Numbered from the stretch's first letter, positions 35,598-44,278 are shown. The stretch is DNA of 64,000 bases from Escherichia coli (GCF_036503815.1 NZ_AP027764.1:930001-994000), one strand, 5' to 3'. Numbers and translations: made by a program. The notes: generated by a model from the letters alone, not told the origin.

Positions 35598-37376
35598 ATG
35601 GAGCTTGCTACTACGCAGTCAGTATTGATGCAAATTCAACCGACAATTCAGCGTTTTGCCAGAATGCTTGCCAGCGTTTTGCAGCTTGAGGTTGAGATCG
35701 TTGATGAAAACTTGTGTCGCGTCGCCGGAACGGGCGCGTATGGGAAGTTTCTTGGCCGCCAGTTGAGCGGCAACTCACGCCTGCTCCGCCACGTCCTGGA
35801 AACGAAAACTGAAAAAGTTGTGACACAGTCTCGCTTCGATCCCCTTTGCGAAGGTTGCGATAATAAAGATAATTGTCGCGAAAAAGCATTTCTGGGTACG
35901 CCTGTCATTTTACAGGATCGTTGTGTTGGGGTGATAAGTTTGATTGCAGTTACCCACGAGCAACAAGAACATATCAGTGATAATTTACGCGAGTTTTCTG
36001 ATTACGTTCGCCATATATCCACCATTTTTGTTTCGAAACTTCTGGAGGATCAGGGACCAGGAGATAACATCAGTAAAATATTCGCGACCATGATCGATAA
36101 TATGGATCAGGGCGTATTAGTTGTTGATGACGATAATCTGGTTCAGTTTGTTAATCAGACGGCCTTAAAAACACTCGGTGTTGTGCAAAATAATATTATT
36201 GGGAAACCTATCCGTTTCAGACCATTAACATTTGAGAGTAATTTTACCCACGGACATATGCAACATATTGTTTCGTGGGACGATAAAAGTGAATTAATCA
36301 TTGGTCAATTGCATAACATTCAGGGCAGACAATTATTTTTAATGGCGTTTCACCAATCGCATACCAGTTTTTCTGTAGCAAATGCACCTGATGAACCGCA
36401 TATTGAACAATTGGTTGGCGAGTGCCGTGTTATGCGGCAATTAAAACGACTCATTAGCCGTATTGCGCCCAGCCCATCCAGCGTTATGGTGGTTGGTGAA
36501 AGCGGCACGGGTAAAGAAGTCGTCGCGCGTGCAATCCATAAGTTGAGTGGAAGACGAAATAAACCCTTTATTGCTATCAACTGTGCCGCGATTCCTGAAC
36601 AACTTCTGGAGAGCGAACTATTCGGTTATGTTAAAGGCGCATTTACTGGCGCTTCAGCCAACGGTAAAACAGGGTTGATTCAGGCGGCGAATACGGGCAC
36701 GCTGTTTCTCGATGAAATTGGTGATATGCCATTAATGTTGCAGGCTAAATTACTGCGCGCTATTGAGGCGCGTGAAATACTGCCGATTGGTGCCAGTAGC
36801 CCAATTCAGGTCGACATCCGTATCATTTCTGCAACTAACCAGAATTTGGCCCAGTTCATCGCCGAAGGTAAATTCCGCGAAGATCTCTTCTATCGACTTA
36901 ATGTTATCCCGATCACTCTTCCACCGCTGCGTGAACGTCAGGAAGATATTGAACTGCTGGTACATTACTTTTTACATCTGCATACCCGTCGTCTGGGATC
37001 GGTTTATCCGGGTATTGCTCCCGATGTCGTCGAGATATTGCGTAAGCATCGTTGGCCCGGAAACCTGCGCGAGTTAAGCAATTTAATGGAATATCTGGTT
37101 AACGTTGTTCCTTCAGGTGAAGTTATCGACAGCACGCTATTGCCGCCAAATTTGCTGAATAATGGCACAACGGAGCAAAGTGATGTAACAGAGGTCAGCG
37201 AGGCGCACTTGGCACTCGATGATGCGGGCGGCACGGCGCTGGAGGAGATGGAAAAGCAAATGATCCGCGAGGCGCTTTCACGTCATAACAGCAAGAAGCA
37301 AGTTGCTGATGAACTGGGTATCGGCATTGCTACGCTCTATCGCAAGATAAAGAAATATGAGTTGTTAAACGCATAA
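35598..37376 (+). CDS. ygeV: sigma54-dependent activator YgeV
   Basis: A 592-residue enhancer-binding protein. A GAF-like N-terminus (about 1-150) carries the cysteine pattern C84-x2-C87-x5-C93. A PAS-like domain spans about 160-260. The AAA+ domain has Walker A GESGTGKE at 300-307 and the sigma54-contacting GAFTGA loop, and a Fis-type helix-turn-helix ends the protein. The GGAAGG ribosome site precedes ATG 35598. It sits divergent from ygeW inside the cluster with several sigma54 promoter candidates, so it is the natural regulator; K-12 work has linked it to urate-degradation genes. Confidence 0.94.
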   Translation: MELATTQSVLMQIQPTIQRFARMLASVLQLEVEIVDENLCRVAGTGAYGKFLGRQLSGNSRLLRHVLETKTEKVVTQSRFDPLCEGCDNKDNCREKAFLGTPVILQDRCVGVISLIAVTHEQQEHISDNLREFSDYVRHISTIFVSKLLEDQGPGDNISKIFATMIDNMDQGVLVVDDDNLVQFVNQTALKTLGVVQNNIIGKPIRFRPLTFESNFTHGHMQHIVSWDDKSELIIGQLHNIQGRQLFLMAFHQSHTSFSVANAPDEPHIEQLVGECRVMRQLKRLISRIAPSPSSVMVVGESGTGKEVVARAIHKLSGRRNKPFIAINCAAIPEQLLESELFGYVKGAFTGASANGKTGLIQAANTGTLFLDEIGDMPLMLQAKLLRAIEAREILPIGASSPIQVDIRIISATNQNLAQFIAEGKFREDLFYRLNVIPITLPPLRERQEDIELLVHYFLHLHTRRLGSVYPGIAPDVVEILRKHRWPGNLRELSNLMEYLVNVVPSGEVIDSTLLPPNLLNNGTTEQSDVTEVSEAHLALDDAGGTALEEMEKQMIREALSRHNSKKQVADELGIGIATLYRKIKKYELLNA

Positions 37377-37385
37377 CCTCAGTGA

Positions 37386-37418
37386 ATCCGGCCTGAGTTC
37401 AGGCCGGATATCCTTTTA
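37386..37418. terminator. terminator between convergent ygeV and xdhC
   Basis: ATCCGGCCTGA and TCAGGCCGGAT are perfectly complementary across a two-base centre, followed on plus by ATCCTTTTACTT. The stem can serve both strands; xdhC ends at 37416 in it. Confidence 0.75.
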
Positions 37419-37895
37419 CTTCGTTTTCTCGCAATCCAGAACTGTATTTACAATCATCTGATACCCCGTGCAGCGACAAAGATTTCCCGCCAGGCCGCGA
37501 CGAATCTCCGTAATAGTTAATGGCTTCTCGCGTGGTTTCGCCAGCATTGCCGTGGTAGCCATAATCAGGCCAGGCGTACAAAACCCGCACTGCACCGCGC
37601 CGGATTTCGCATAAGCTTGCTGGACATGAGAAAGTTTTCCGCCTTTCGCTTCACCTTCCAGCGTGCGGATTTCTTTGCCTTCAGCCCAGGCGGCAAGGTA
37701 TAAGCAACTGTCTATCGCAGTACCGTCGACCAGCACCGTACAGGCACCACATTCACCCACGCAGCAACCTTGCTTGACGCTTAGCAGCCCTTGTTCGCGG
37801 AGTAATTCCGAGAGCGGCGTGCCTGGCGCGGCGTGAAGCTGAAAAGGTATCCCGTTAATGGTGCATTCGATGGTAATTGTTTCGCTGTGATTCAT
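37416..37895 (-). CDS. xdhC: xanthine dehydrogenase [2Fe-2S] subunit XdhC
   Basis: A 159-residue protein with two [2Fe-2S] clusters: a plant-ferredoxin-type set in GCCVGECGACTVLVDG (about residues 43-58) and a helical set in CGFCTPG (about 98-104) and CRCTGY (about 137-142). All eight cysteines are present, in contrast to the XdhD N-terminus. It passes electrons from the Mo site of XdhA to FAD of XdhB. It overlaps xdhB by 4 bases, as expected for subunits made in fixed ratio. Confidence 0.96.
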   Translation of the reverse strand: MNHSETITIECTINGIPFQLHAAPGTPLSELLREQGLLSVKQGCCVGECGACTVLVDGTAIDSCLYLAAWAEGKEIRTLEGEAKGGKLSHVQQAYAKSGAVQCGFCTPGLIMATTAMLAKPREKPLTITEIRRGLAGNLCRCTGYQMIVNTVLDCEKTK

Positions 37896-38770
37896 TGCAA
37901 TTTTCCCCCCGCCGCGGCGACGGCTTCGCTAATCACTTTTTTGGTCATCGTCTGGATGAGATGCAGACGAAACTCTTTGCTGGCTCGCCATGAAGAACGC
38001 GGGGCGACATCCTGCAGGACTGATTCGCTGATGGCTTCCAGCGTTTGCAGGTTTAATGGCGCATTTTGTGCAGTTTGTTCGGCATGTTGGCAGCGAATCG
38101 GCGTTGGCGCGGCAACGCCAAATGCCAGGCGTAATTCGCTGAAATTGCCGTTATCCAGTCGGCAATGTGCGGCACAGCCAATCGTTGAAATATCCATCGC
38201 ATCGCGCATGGCATATTTAAAATGGGCGCTGCCTGCGTGTTCTTTCGGCTGGGGCGGAAAATGAAAGGCGACAAGGATTTCGTCATGCTCAAGGGACACT
38301 TTGCCCGGTCCGGTGTGGAAGCCATTAATCGGGACGAAACGAACACCGCGCGGGGAGTGGATCTCCAGCTTCGCATCATAAATTAGCGTTGGCGTGGCAG
38401 AATCCGCGCTGGTGGCTCCATTGCAAATATTTCCTCCGTAGGTAGCGACGTTACGGATCTGCGGCCCGGCAATGGATGAAGCCGCAGCACATAACGCCGG
38501 GAGATGACGTTGAGTTACAGGATCTTCAATGAGCTGGGTAAATGTCGTTGCAGAGCCGATACGTAGCGAACCATCTTCCGCCAGCGTAATTCCCCGCAGC
38601 TCCGCCAGATTGTGGATATCAACAATATGGCGATAACGGTCATTGTGATGGTGGAGCTGAATCAGTACGTCAGTGCCACCGGCGAGCAGTTTGGCCTGCG
38701 GGTTGTCAGCCAGCAGGTTGATGGCATCGGCAAGGGTTGCTGCGCGATGGTAAGAAGCAAAATCAAACAT
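37892..38770 (-). CDS. xdhB: xanthine dehydrogenase FAD subunit XdhB
   Basis: A 292-residue FAD-binding subunit. The pyrophosphate loop LLAGGTDVLIQL is at about residues 28-39 and the flavin motif TYGGNICNGATSADS at about 113-127, with the C-terminal CO-dehydrogenase flavoprotein domain. It transfers electrons to NAD+ in the XdhABC enzyme, which acts in purine salvage in K-12. Located 10 bases after xdhA and overlapping xdhC. Confidence 0.96.
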   Translation of the reverse strand: MFDFASYHRAATLADAINLLADNPQAKLLAGGTDVLIQLHHHNDRYRHIVDIHNLAELRGITLAEDGSLRIGSATTFTQLIEDPVTQRHLPALCAAASSIAGPQIRNVATYGGNICNGATSADSATPTLIYDAKLEIHSPRGVRFVPINGFHTGPGKVSLEHDEILVAFHFPPQPKEHAGSAHFKYAMRDAMDISTIGCAAHCRLDNGNFSELRLAFGVAAPTPIRCQHAEQTAQNAPLNLQTLEAISESVLQDVAPRSSWRASKEFRLHLIQTMTKKVISEAVAAAGGKLQ

Positions 38771-38780
38771 GATGTTATCC

Positions 38781-41078
38781 TCAAATCAATCCTGCCAGAT
38801 GGAACTCTTCATATAACCGTTTTGGCGTCAGCGGCAGTGTATTGATTGCAACACCGGTAGCCATCTTCACCGCGTTACGAATAGCAGCGGCAACAGGAAT
38901 TATGGGTGGCTCACCCAGTGACTTATGTCCGTATGCGGATTGCGGCTCATTGATTTCGACGAACGCGCTTTCCAGTTGTGGCAGATCCGGCATGGTGGGC
39001 ATTTTGTAATCCAGCAGATTGGGGTTACGGACCACGCCGCTTTTCGCATCGATGATCATTTCTTCAAATAGCGCCCAGCCAATGCCCATTCCCATTCCGC
39101 CGTGTACCTGACCTTCTGCCAGCAACGGATTAAGAATATGGCCCGAATCATGAACGTTGAGGATGCGGTTGATGGTGACTTTGCACAGCGCAATATCGAC
39201 AGTCAGATCAACAAAGGTACAGCCAAACGCCGGTGGGTTAGTGGTGGTTTTGATGGAGCTTTCGGCAGAGAGCTGCCCGCCGCGTTCAGGGTGGTAGAAA
39301 GCGTCCATCGCCAGATCTTTTAACGACATTAACGGCTCTTCCGGTCGTTCAACCAGCACGATATGGCCTTTTATCAGGGTAAGATTCATCGCTGACTGAT
39401 GTAGCATGACAGCGGCGTGAGCGATGATTTTCTCCTTTAATAACAGTGCCGCACTGCGCAGCGCAGGCGCGGCAACATAGCTCTGGCGTGAGGCAAATGC
39501 GCCGGGATCGAACGGCGTAACGTCGGTATCTTGTGTTGAAATAACGCGAACGTCGCTGACCGGAACCCCTACGGTTTCTGCCACCATTTGCGAGAACACG
39601 GTGTCGGCACCCTGGCCAATTTCCGTCGCGCCGCTTTGCACATTGATGGTTCCATCCTGATTCATCAGAAGGCGCGCGCCGGCTATTTCTACGCCGACAG
39701 GCCAGGTGTTAGAGGTGTAGCTAAAACAGGCGACGCCAACGCCGCGGCGTAAATTGCCTTGCTGGTTCTGGCATTCTGCACGGCGTTTTTCCCATTCAAA
39801 GATTTTCCGGCCTTTTTCAAGACACTCCGGTAACCCTGCGCTGTAAATACGTTTGCCCGTGAGCGGATTAGCATCTCCTTCGCGGGCGGCGTTGCGTAAA
39901 CGAATTTCAATAGGATCAATACCTAACGCTGTCGCGGCGTCATCAAGCATAGACTCAACGGCAAATACGACTTGTGGCGCGCCATAACCACGCATCGCAC
40001 CAGCCGAGGGGAGGTTGGTATAGCAGGTCTTTGAACTGTAAGCGTAGGCACAACGAGGATAAAGGTAAGCGACTTTATTCCCCCCCGCAGAAGCGATGGA
40101 GTGCCCGTGAGATGCATAAGCGCCTGTGTTAGACAGAACATCCAGACTATAGCCTTTCAACGTTCCGTCTCGGTTTACGCCCATTTGCCCGTCAATAGTA
40201 AAAGCGTGGCGGGTACGGGTTGCGAGGAAACACTCTTCACGGCTAAGGGAAACTTTCACCGGAACGCCGCCGAGCTTGCTGGTCAGAAAAGCCGCCATGG
40301 GCTCTTCCAGCACATCCTGTTTATTACCAAAACCGCCACCGACAAACGGTTTGATGACTCGTACGCATGACCAGGGAATACCCAGCGCCTGACCAACCAC
40401 GCGGCGAACAATGTGCGGGATCTGGGTGCTGGAAACGATGGTAATTCGTGAATCATCTTCCATCCATGCCAGTGAGGTCACGCTTTCCATATGACAATGT
40501 TGAATGACCGGCGTCTGATAGTGCCCCTGGACCTGGTGATCGGCGGCATCAATTGTTTGTTGGACATTGCCCGTCGACATCGTGCTTTGTTTAAGTAAAT
40601 TACCGCCGTTATGGATTGGTGCTGCATCTTCTGCCAACGCCGCTTCTGGTGTGGTGATAACAGGTAATTCTTGCCACTCAATGCTGACCGATTGCGCCGC
40701 TTTTTCTGCAGTAAGTTCATCGCGGGCAACGACGATGGCAACTGCGTCACCATGATGACGAACATGGCGAGTTAGCAGTGCGCGATCGGCGGTATCGCGC
40801 TTGTTTTCGTCAAGTGTCCAGGCATGCCCAGCTGTAGCGAATGGGATATCAGGTACATCTTCCCAGGTAAAAATTGCCAGTACGCCTGGTAAACTTCTGG
40901 CTTGTTCATCATTAATACTTACGGCATAACCATGTGCGATAGGGCTACGTACATATTTCGCGTAACACATGCCCGCCATAACATAATCGTCAGTATATCG
41001 TGCCCGCCCAGTGACCTTAGCAATGGCATCGACGCGCATGCATGATTCACCCGTAGCGGTTGCTTCCCGCGCTTCCAT
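38781..41078 (-). CDS. xdhA: xanthine dehydrogenase molybdenum subunit XdhA
   Basis: The catalytic subunit, which hydroxylates xanthine or hypoxanthine at a molybdopterin-cytosine-dinucleotide site. KVTGRARYTDD starts the family core; GGGFGNKQD and the C-terminal KSLGEPPIIP with the catalytic Glu are present. I start at ATG 41078 (765 residues), which has GAGGGG six bases upstream; K-12 is annotated 13 residues shorter at the next ATG. The extra GESCMRVD residues match the family pattern before KVTG. A sigma54 candidate lies 57 bases upstream. Confidence 0.95.
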   Translation of the reverse strand: MEAREATATGESCMRVDAIAKVTGRARYTDDYVMAGMCYAKYVRSPIAHGYAVSINDEQARSLPGVLAIFTWEDVPDIPFATAGHAWTLDENKRDTADRALLTRHVRHHGDAVAIVVARDELTAEKAAQSVSIEWQELPVITTPEAALAEDAAPIHNGGNLLKQSTMSTGNVQQTIDAADHQVQGHYQTPVIQHCHMESVTSLAWMEDDSRITIVSSTQIPHIVRRVVGQALGIPWSCVRVIKPFVGGGFGNKQDVLEEPMAAFLTSKLGGVPVKVSLSREECFLATRTRHAFTIDGQMGVNRDGTLKGYSLDVLSNTGAYASHGHSIASAGGNKVAYLYPRCAYAYSSKTCYTNLPSAGAMRGYGAPQVVFAVESMLDDAATALGIDPIEIRLRNAAREGDANPLTGKRIYSAGLPECLEKGRKIFEWEKRRAECQNQQGNLRRGVGVACFSYTSNTWPVGVEIAGARLLMNQDGTINVQSGATEIGQGADTVFSQMVAETVGVPVSDVRVISTQDTDVTPFDPGAFASRQSYVAAPALRSAALLLKEKIIAHAAVMLHQSAMNLTLIKGHIVLVERPEEPLMSLKDLAMDAFYHPERGGQLSAESSIKTTTNPPAFGCTFVDLTVDIALCKVTINRILNVHDSGHILNPLLAEGQVHGGMGMGIGWALFEEMIIDAKSGVVRNPNLLDYKMPTMPDLPQLESAFVEINEPQSAYGHKSLGEPPIIPVAAAIRNAVKMATGVAINTLPLTPKRLYEEFHLAGLI

Positions 41079-41134
41079 AGAAATCCCCTCGATTTGAACA
41101 TTTGGTTCTTATGGCAAAGATTTAGTCTAAGCAG

Positions 41135-41149
41135 GCAAGATTTACGCCA
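41135..41149 (-). promoter_or_regulatory. candidate sigma54 promoter of xdhA
   Basis: The minus strand reads TGGCGT-AAATC-TTGC with correct GG/GC spacing and a perfect TTGC at -12. The predicted start near 41123 gives a leader of 45 bases. The exact shared element lies about 100 bases further upstream. Confidence 0.6.
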
Positions 41150-41240
41150 GAAACGACGATAAACGTTAGGGGAGGAAGGAAGTGTGATGACGTTAAAAAA
41201 ATACAGATACGATACGAAACAGGACTTTGAATAAGGACAG

Positions 41241-41259
41241 TGATACGTATCAATATGAG
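41241..41259. promoter_or_regulatory. shared regulatory element, copy 3 (upstream of xdhA), with palindrome
   Basis: TATCAATATGAG (41248-41259) is the reverse complement of the element at 10392 and 35431. It overlaps the perfect palindrome TGATACGTATCA at 41241-41252. It lies about 100 bases upstream of the xdhA sigma54 candidate, the typical place for an enhancer-binding protein. Confidence 0.55.
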
Positions 41260-41320
41260 TGGCGATAAAATCAATGTGATAAATTAGGATTATTACGCAT
41301 CAGGATGGGAAATAGGGTAA

Positions 41321-41497
41321 ATGAGTCAGGAAATTCGATACATCTACAGCGGATATTTTGCTGATGATACTTCCCTTTGCCAGATGAAATTAACCTCTTT
41401 CTCTATTACCGCGTTTTTCCAGAAGCAAGAGATTGGGTATCAAGAGGCTGGCTGCTATGATATGGCGTCTTGTTTTTTAAGCGAGGAAAGATTTTGA
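41321..41497 (+). CDS. 58-residue upstream ORF coupled to actS (unrecognised)
   Basis: A 58-codon ORF begins ATG 41321 after AGGG and ends TGA 41495-41497. The stop overlaps the TTG start of actS (TTGA), an arrangement typical of translational coupling. The product starts MSQEIRYIYSGYFADDTSLC, is soluble, has four cysteines, and I do not recognise it. It lacks a signal peptide. It could be a real small protein or a leader whose translation sets actS expression; conservation would decide. Confidence 0.4.
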   Translation: MSQEIRYIYSGYFADDTSLCQMKLTSFSITAFFQKQEIGYQEAGCYDMASCFLSEERF

Positions 41498-42246
41498 GTG
41501 CGGGACGCCTGAATAAAAAATCTCTGGGTATCGTGATGTTGTTATCGGTTGGACTGCTTTTGGCGGGCTGTTCGGGTAGCAAATCATCCGATACAGGAAC
41601 GTATTCCGGCTCCGTTTACACCGTGAAACGGGGGGATACGCTATATCGTATTTCGCGCACCACGGGAACCAGCGTAAAAGAGCTGGCGCGACTGAACGGC
41701 ATTTCACCCCCTTACACCATTGAAGTTGGTCAGAAACTAAAACTGGGTGGGGCGAAAAGTAGCAGTACACGTAAAGCAACCGCCAAATCAACGACCAAAA
41801 CCGCATCGGTTACACCGTCATCAGCGGTACCGAAATCTTCCTGGCCGCCAGTAGGGCAACGTTGTTGGTTATGGCCAACGACAGGGAAAGTTATCATGGC
41901 GTATTCGACAGCTGATGGCGGCAATAAAGGGATTGATATCTCTGCTCCACGGGGTACACCTATTTACGCCGCGGGTGCAGGAAAGGTGGTGTATGTGGGC
42001 AACCAGCTGCGTGGCTACGGTAATCTCATCATGATTAAACACAGTGAAGATTACATTACGGCTTACGCCCATAATGACACGATGCTGGTAAATAATGGGC
42101 AAAGCGTGAAGGCTGGGCAAAAAATCGCCACTATGGGGAGCACTGATGCGGCATCTGTTCGCTTGCATTTCCAGATTCGTTACCGTGCTACGGCAATTGA
42201 TCCGCTGCGTTACTTGCCGCCTCAGGGCAGCAAGCCAAAATGCTGA
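41494..42246 (+). CDS. actS: amidase activator lipoprotein ActS (YgeR)
   Basis: A 250-residue outer-membrane lipoprotein. The signal peptide ends at the lipobox LLAGC, with Cys near residue 26. A LysM domain (about 42-85, VYTVKRGDTLYRISR) binds peptidoglycan, and a degenerate LytM/M23 domain (about 140-245) follows. ActS (YgeR) activates peptidoglycan amidases, chiefly AmiC, under envelope stress. The start is TTG 41494 after GAGG; longer in-frame starts lack a ribosome site. It lies upstream of glyU on the same strand. Confidence 0.93.
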   Translation: MSAGRLNKKSLGIVMLLSVGLLLAGCSGSKSSDTGTYSGSVYTVKRGDTLYRISRTTGTSVKELARLNGISPPYTIEVGQKLKLGGAKSSSTRKATAKSTTKTASVTPSSAVPKSSWPPVGQRCWLWPTTGKVIMAYSTADGGNKGIDISAPRGTPIYAAGAGKVVYVGNQLRGYGNLIMIKHSEDYITAYAHNDTMLVNNGQSVKAGQKIATMGSTDAASVRLHFQIRYRATAIDPLRYLPPQGSKPKC

Positions 42247-42279
42247 TGGCGAATTAATCAGCAGTCAGCAGCGCGGCAC

Positions 42280-42307
42280 TTGCTAAGAAGAGCGTAAGGT
42301 TTATAAT
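42280..42307 (+). promoter_or_regulatory. sigma70 promoter of glyU
   Basis: TTGCTA (42280-42285) and a perfect TATAAT (42302-42307) are 16 bases apart. The mature tRNA begins 18 bases after the -10 box. This is a strong promoter configuration typical for a tRNA gene. Confidence 0.75.
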
Positions 42308-42324
42308 GCCTTACGCATCTCGAA

Positions 42325-42398
42325 GCGGGCGTAGTTCAATGGTAGAACGAGAGCTTCCCAAGCTCTATACGAGGGTTCGATTCCCTTCGCCCGCTCCA
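42325..42398 (+). tRNA. glyU: tRNA-Gly (anticodon CCC)
   Basis: A 74-base tRNA with acceptor stem GCGGGCG/CGCCCGC, D-arm GTTCAATGGTAGAAC, anticodon arm with CCC in loop TTCCCAA, and T arm GGGTTCGATTCCC; the encoded 3' end is CCA. It decodes GGG. glyU is the known boundary of the ETT2 island in E. coli, and the base composition falls sharply just after it. Confidence 0.97.
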
Positions 42399-42630
42399 AT
42401 TTATCTTCACCTCATCAACCTGCCATTTTTGTTGTATCTGATTTTCTATATTATCTTAATTCAATCGCTTCAGACTTTTCGCAATCGCCGTAATACTTCC
42501 CCATTTTTTTGTAAATAAAAGCGTTTACGCAATGCAATCCATTTGTAACAACCCAGGTAAAATACCTTATTTTCAAGTTGTTAAATAAGTGGTTATCTAC
42601 GCTTTTAACAAACGATTGATGGAATCTTTT

Positions 42631-44241
42631 ATGAAAGGGAAATCTGCATTAACTCTTCTGCTCGCTGGTATATTTTCGTGCGGCACATGCCAGGCGACAG
42701 GGGCAGAAGTGACGAGTGAATCTGTATTTAACATTCTTAATTCCACGGGGGAAGCAACAGATAAAAGTTATTTATCGTTAAATCCAGATAAGTATCCTAA
42801 TTATCGTCTTCTGATTCACTCAGCCAAATTACAAAATGAAATAAAGAGCCACTATACCAAAGACGAAATTCAAGGATTGCTAACATTAACAGAAAACACA
42901 CGAAAGTTAACGTTGACGGAGAAACCCTGGGGAACGTTTATTCTTGCTTCTACTTTCGAAGATGACAAAACAGCGGCAGAAACCCACTATGATGCTGTCT
43001 GGCTGAGGGATAGTTTATGGGGCTATATGGCATTAGTATCAGATCAGGGAAATAGTGTAGCCGCAAAAAAGGTTCTGCTCACTCTGTGGGATTATATGTC
43101 TACGCCCGACCAGATTAAGCGGATGCAGGACGTCATTAGCAACCCAAAACGACTGGATGGTATTCCTGGGCAAATGAATGCTGTGCATATCCGATTTGAC
43201 AGCAACTCCCCCGTGATGGCAGATGTGCAGGAAGAAGGCAAGCCGCAGCTGTGGAACCATAAACAAAATGATGCGTTAGGTCTTTATCTTGATCTCCTTA
43301 TACAAGCAATCAATACTGGTACTATTAACGCTGAAGATTGGCAAAAAGGTGACCGATTAAAATCGGTTGCGCTGCTGATTGCTTATCTGGATAAAGCCAA
43401 TTTCTATGTTATGGAAGATTCCGGAGCGTGGGAGGAAGATGCCCGATTAAACACATCTTCCGTTGCACTGGTGACCTCTGGACTGGAACGTTTGTCAAAC
43501 CTACTCTCGAAGAAAGACTCTGTTTTTATCTCTGATTTACTACGCGAAGCTAAAGCCAATGAACTGGATGAACCACTTTCAACAACGAGGTTGAACCACC
43601 TCATAGATAAAGGTTATGAAAGAATAACGCTACAGCTTGATTTAGGGGGAGAGTCTCCTGGTTATCTGGAAAAAGATAAACATTACAGAGAAGCTGATGC
43701 GGCCTTACTTAATGTTATTTATCCTGCAAATCTTTCAAAGATAAATACCAGAAGAAAAGAGCAAGTTTTAAAAATAGTTAAAAAACTAGCAGGTCCGTAT
43801 GGTATAAAAAGATACGAGAAGGATAATTATCAGTCGGCAAATTTTTGGTTCAATGATATTAAAACTGATACTGATGAAAATTCACATGCGAAAAGAGAAA
43901 AGAGCTTCATTCCATCAACAGAAGCAGAATGGTTTTTTGACTCATGGTATGCAAAATCAGCAGCAATTGTTTATAAAGAATCAAGAAAAGAAGAATATTT
44001 GAATGACTCAGTGCAATTTATGAATAGATCATTGGCCCAAATAACAGGCGAGAATATGATTGGTGCAAATGGCAGGAGCGTACCTGAAATGGCACTTCCC
44101 GAAAGCTATAACTATATCCACAAGTCGGGAACTTTGCATGAAGCGCCAAGCCCTATCATTCCGCTAAATTGGTCGAAAGCTTCAATGACTCTTATGTTGA
44201 AAGAAATGTCCAACCTTATCAATGATGAGGGAAATAAATAG
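42631..44241 (+). CDS. secreted (alpha/alpha)6-barrel glycosidase-like protein (GH15-like)
   Basis: About 536 residues with a signal peptide ending near CQATGA. Segments VWLRDSLWGYMAL, NDALGLYLDLL and WEEDARLNTSSVALVTSGLERL resemble the repeated helices of GH15/phosphorylase-kinase-type (alpha/alpha)6 barrels, where the RDS and ND motifs line the active site. I cannot name the substrate. The ribosome site is weak. It lies between glyU and ETT2 in AT-rich DNA, so it is probably acquired. It may modify a periplasmic or dietary glycan, or affect peptidoglycan or LPS; all inference. Confidence 0.75.
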   Translation: MKGKSALTLLLAGIFSCGTCQATGAEVTSESVFNILNSTGEATDKSYLSLNPDKYPNYRLLIHSAKLQNEIKSHYTKDEIQGLLTLTENTRKLTLTEKPWGTFILASTFEDDKTAAETHYDAVWLRDSLWGYMALVSDQGNSVAAKKVLLTLWDYMSTPDQIKRMQDVISNPKRLDGIPGQMNAVHIRFDSNSPVMADVQEEGKPQLWNHKQNDALGLYLDLLIQAINTGTINAEDWQKGDRLKSVALLIAYLDKANFYVMEDSGAWEEDARLNTSSVALVTSGLERLSNLLSKKDSVFISDLLREAKANELDEPLSTTRLNHLIDKGYERITLQLDLGGESPGYLEKDKHYREADAALLNVIYPANLSKINTRRKEQVLKIVKKLAGPYGIKRYEKDNYQSANFWFNDIKTDTDENSHAKREKSFIPSTEAEWFFDSWYAKSAAIVYKESRKEEYLNDSVQFMNRSLAQITGENMIGANGRSVPEMALPESYNYIHKSGTLHEAPSPIIPLNWSKASMTLMLKEMSNLINDEGNK

Positions 44242-44252
44242 TTTTCATAATG

Positions 44253-44278
44253 AGGCGGTCCTGGATTAAAAGGACCGC
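44253..44278 (+). repeat. hairpin after the GH15-like gene
   Basis: GCGGTCCT and AGGACCGC are perfectly complementary around GGATTAAA. No U tract follows. It stands between the GH15-like gene and the GhoT-like ORF and could be an mRNA processing or stability element. Confidence 0.5.

Noticed and set aside
42325..42398. glyU as an attachment site with a direct repeat and integrase
   Set aside because: I saw no second copy of the tRNA 3' end and no integrase gene in the window; the island's far end lies outside.
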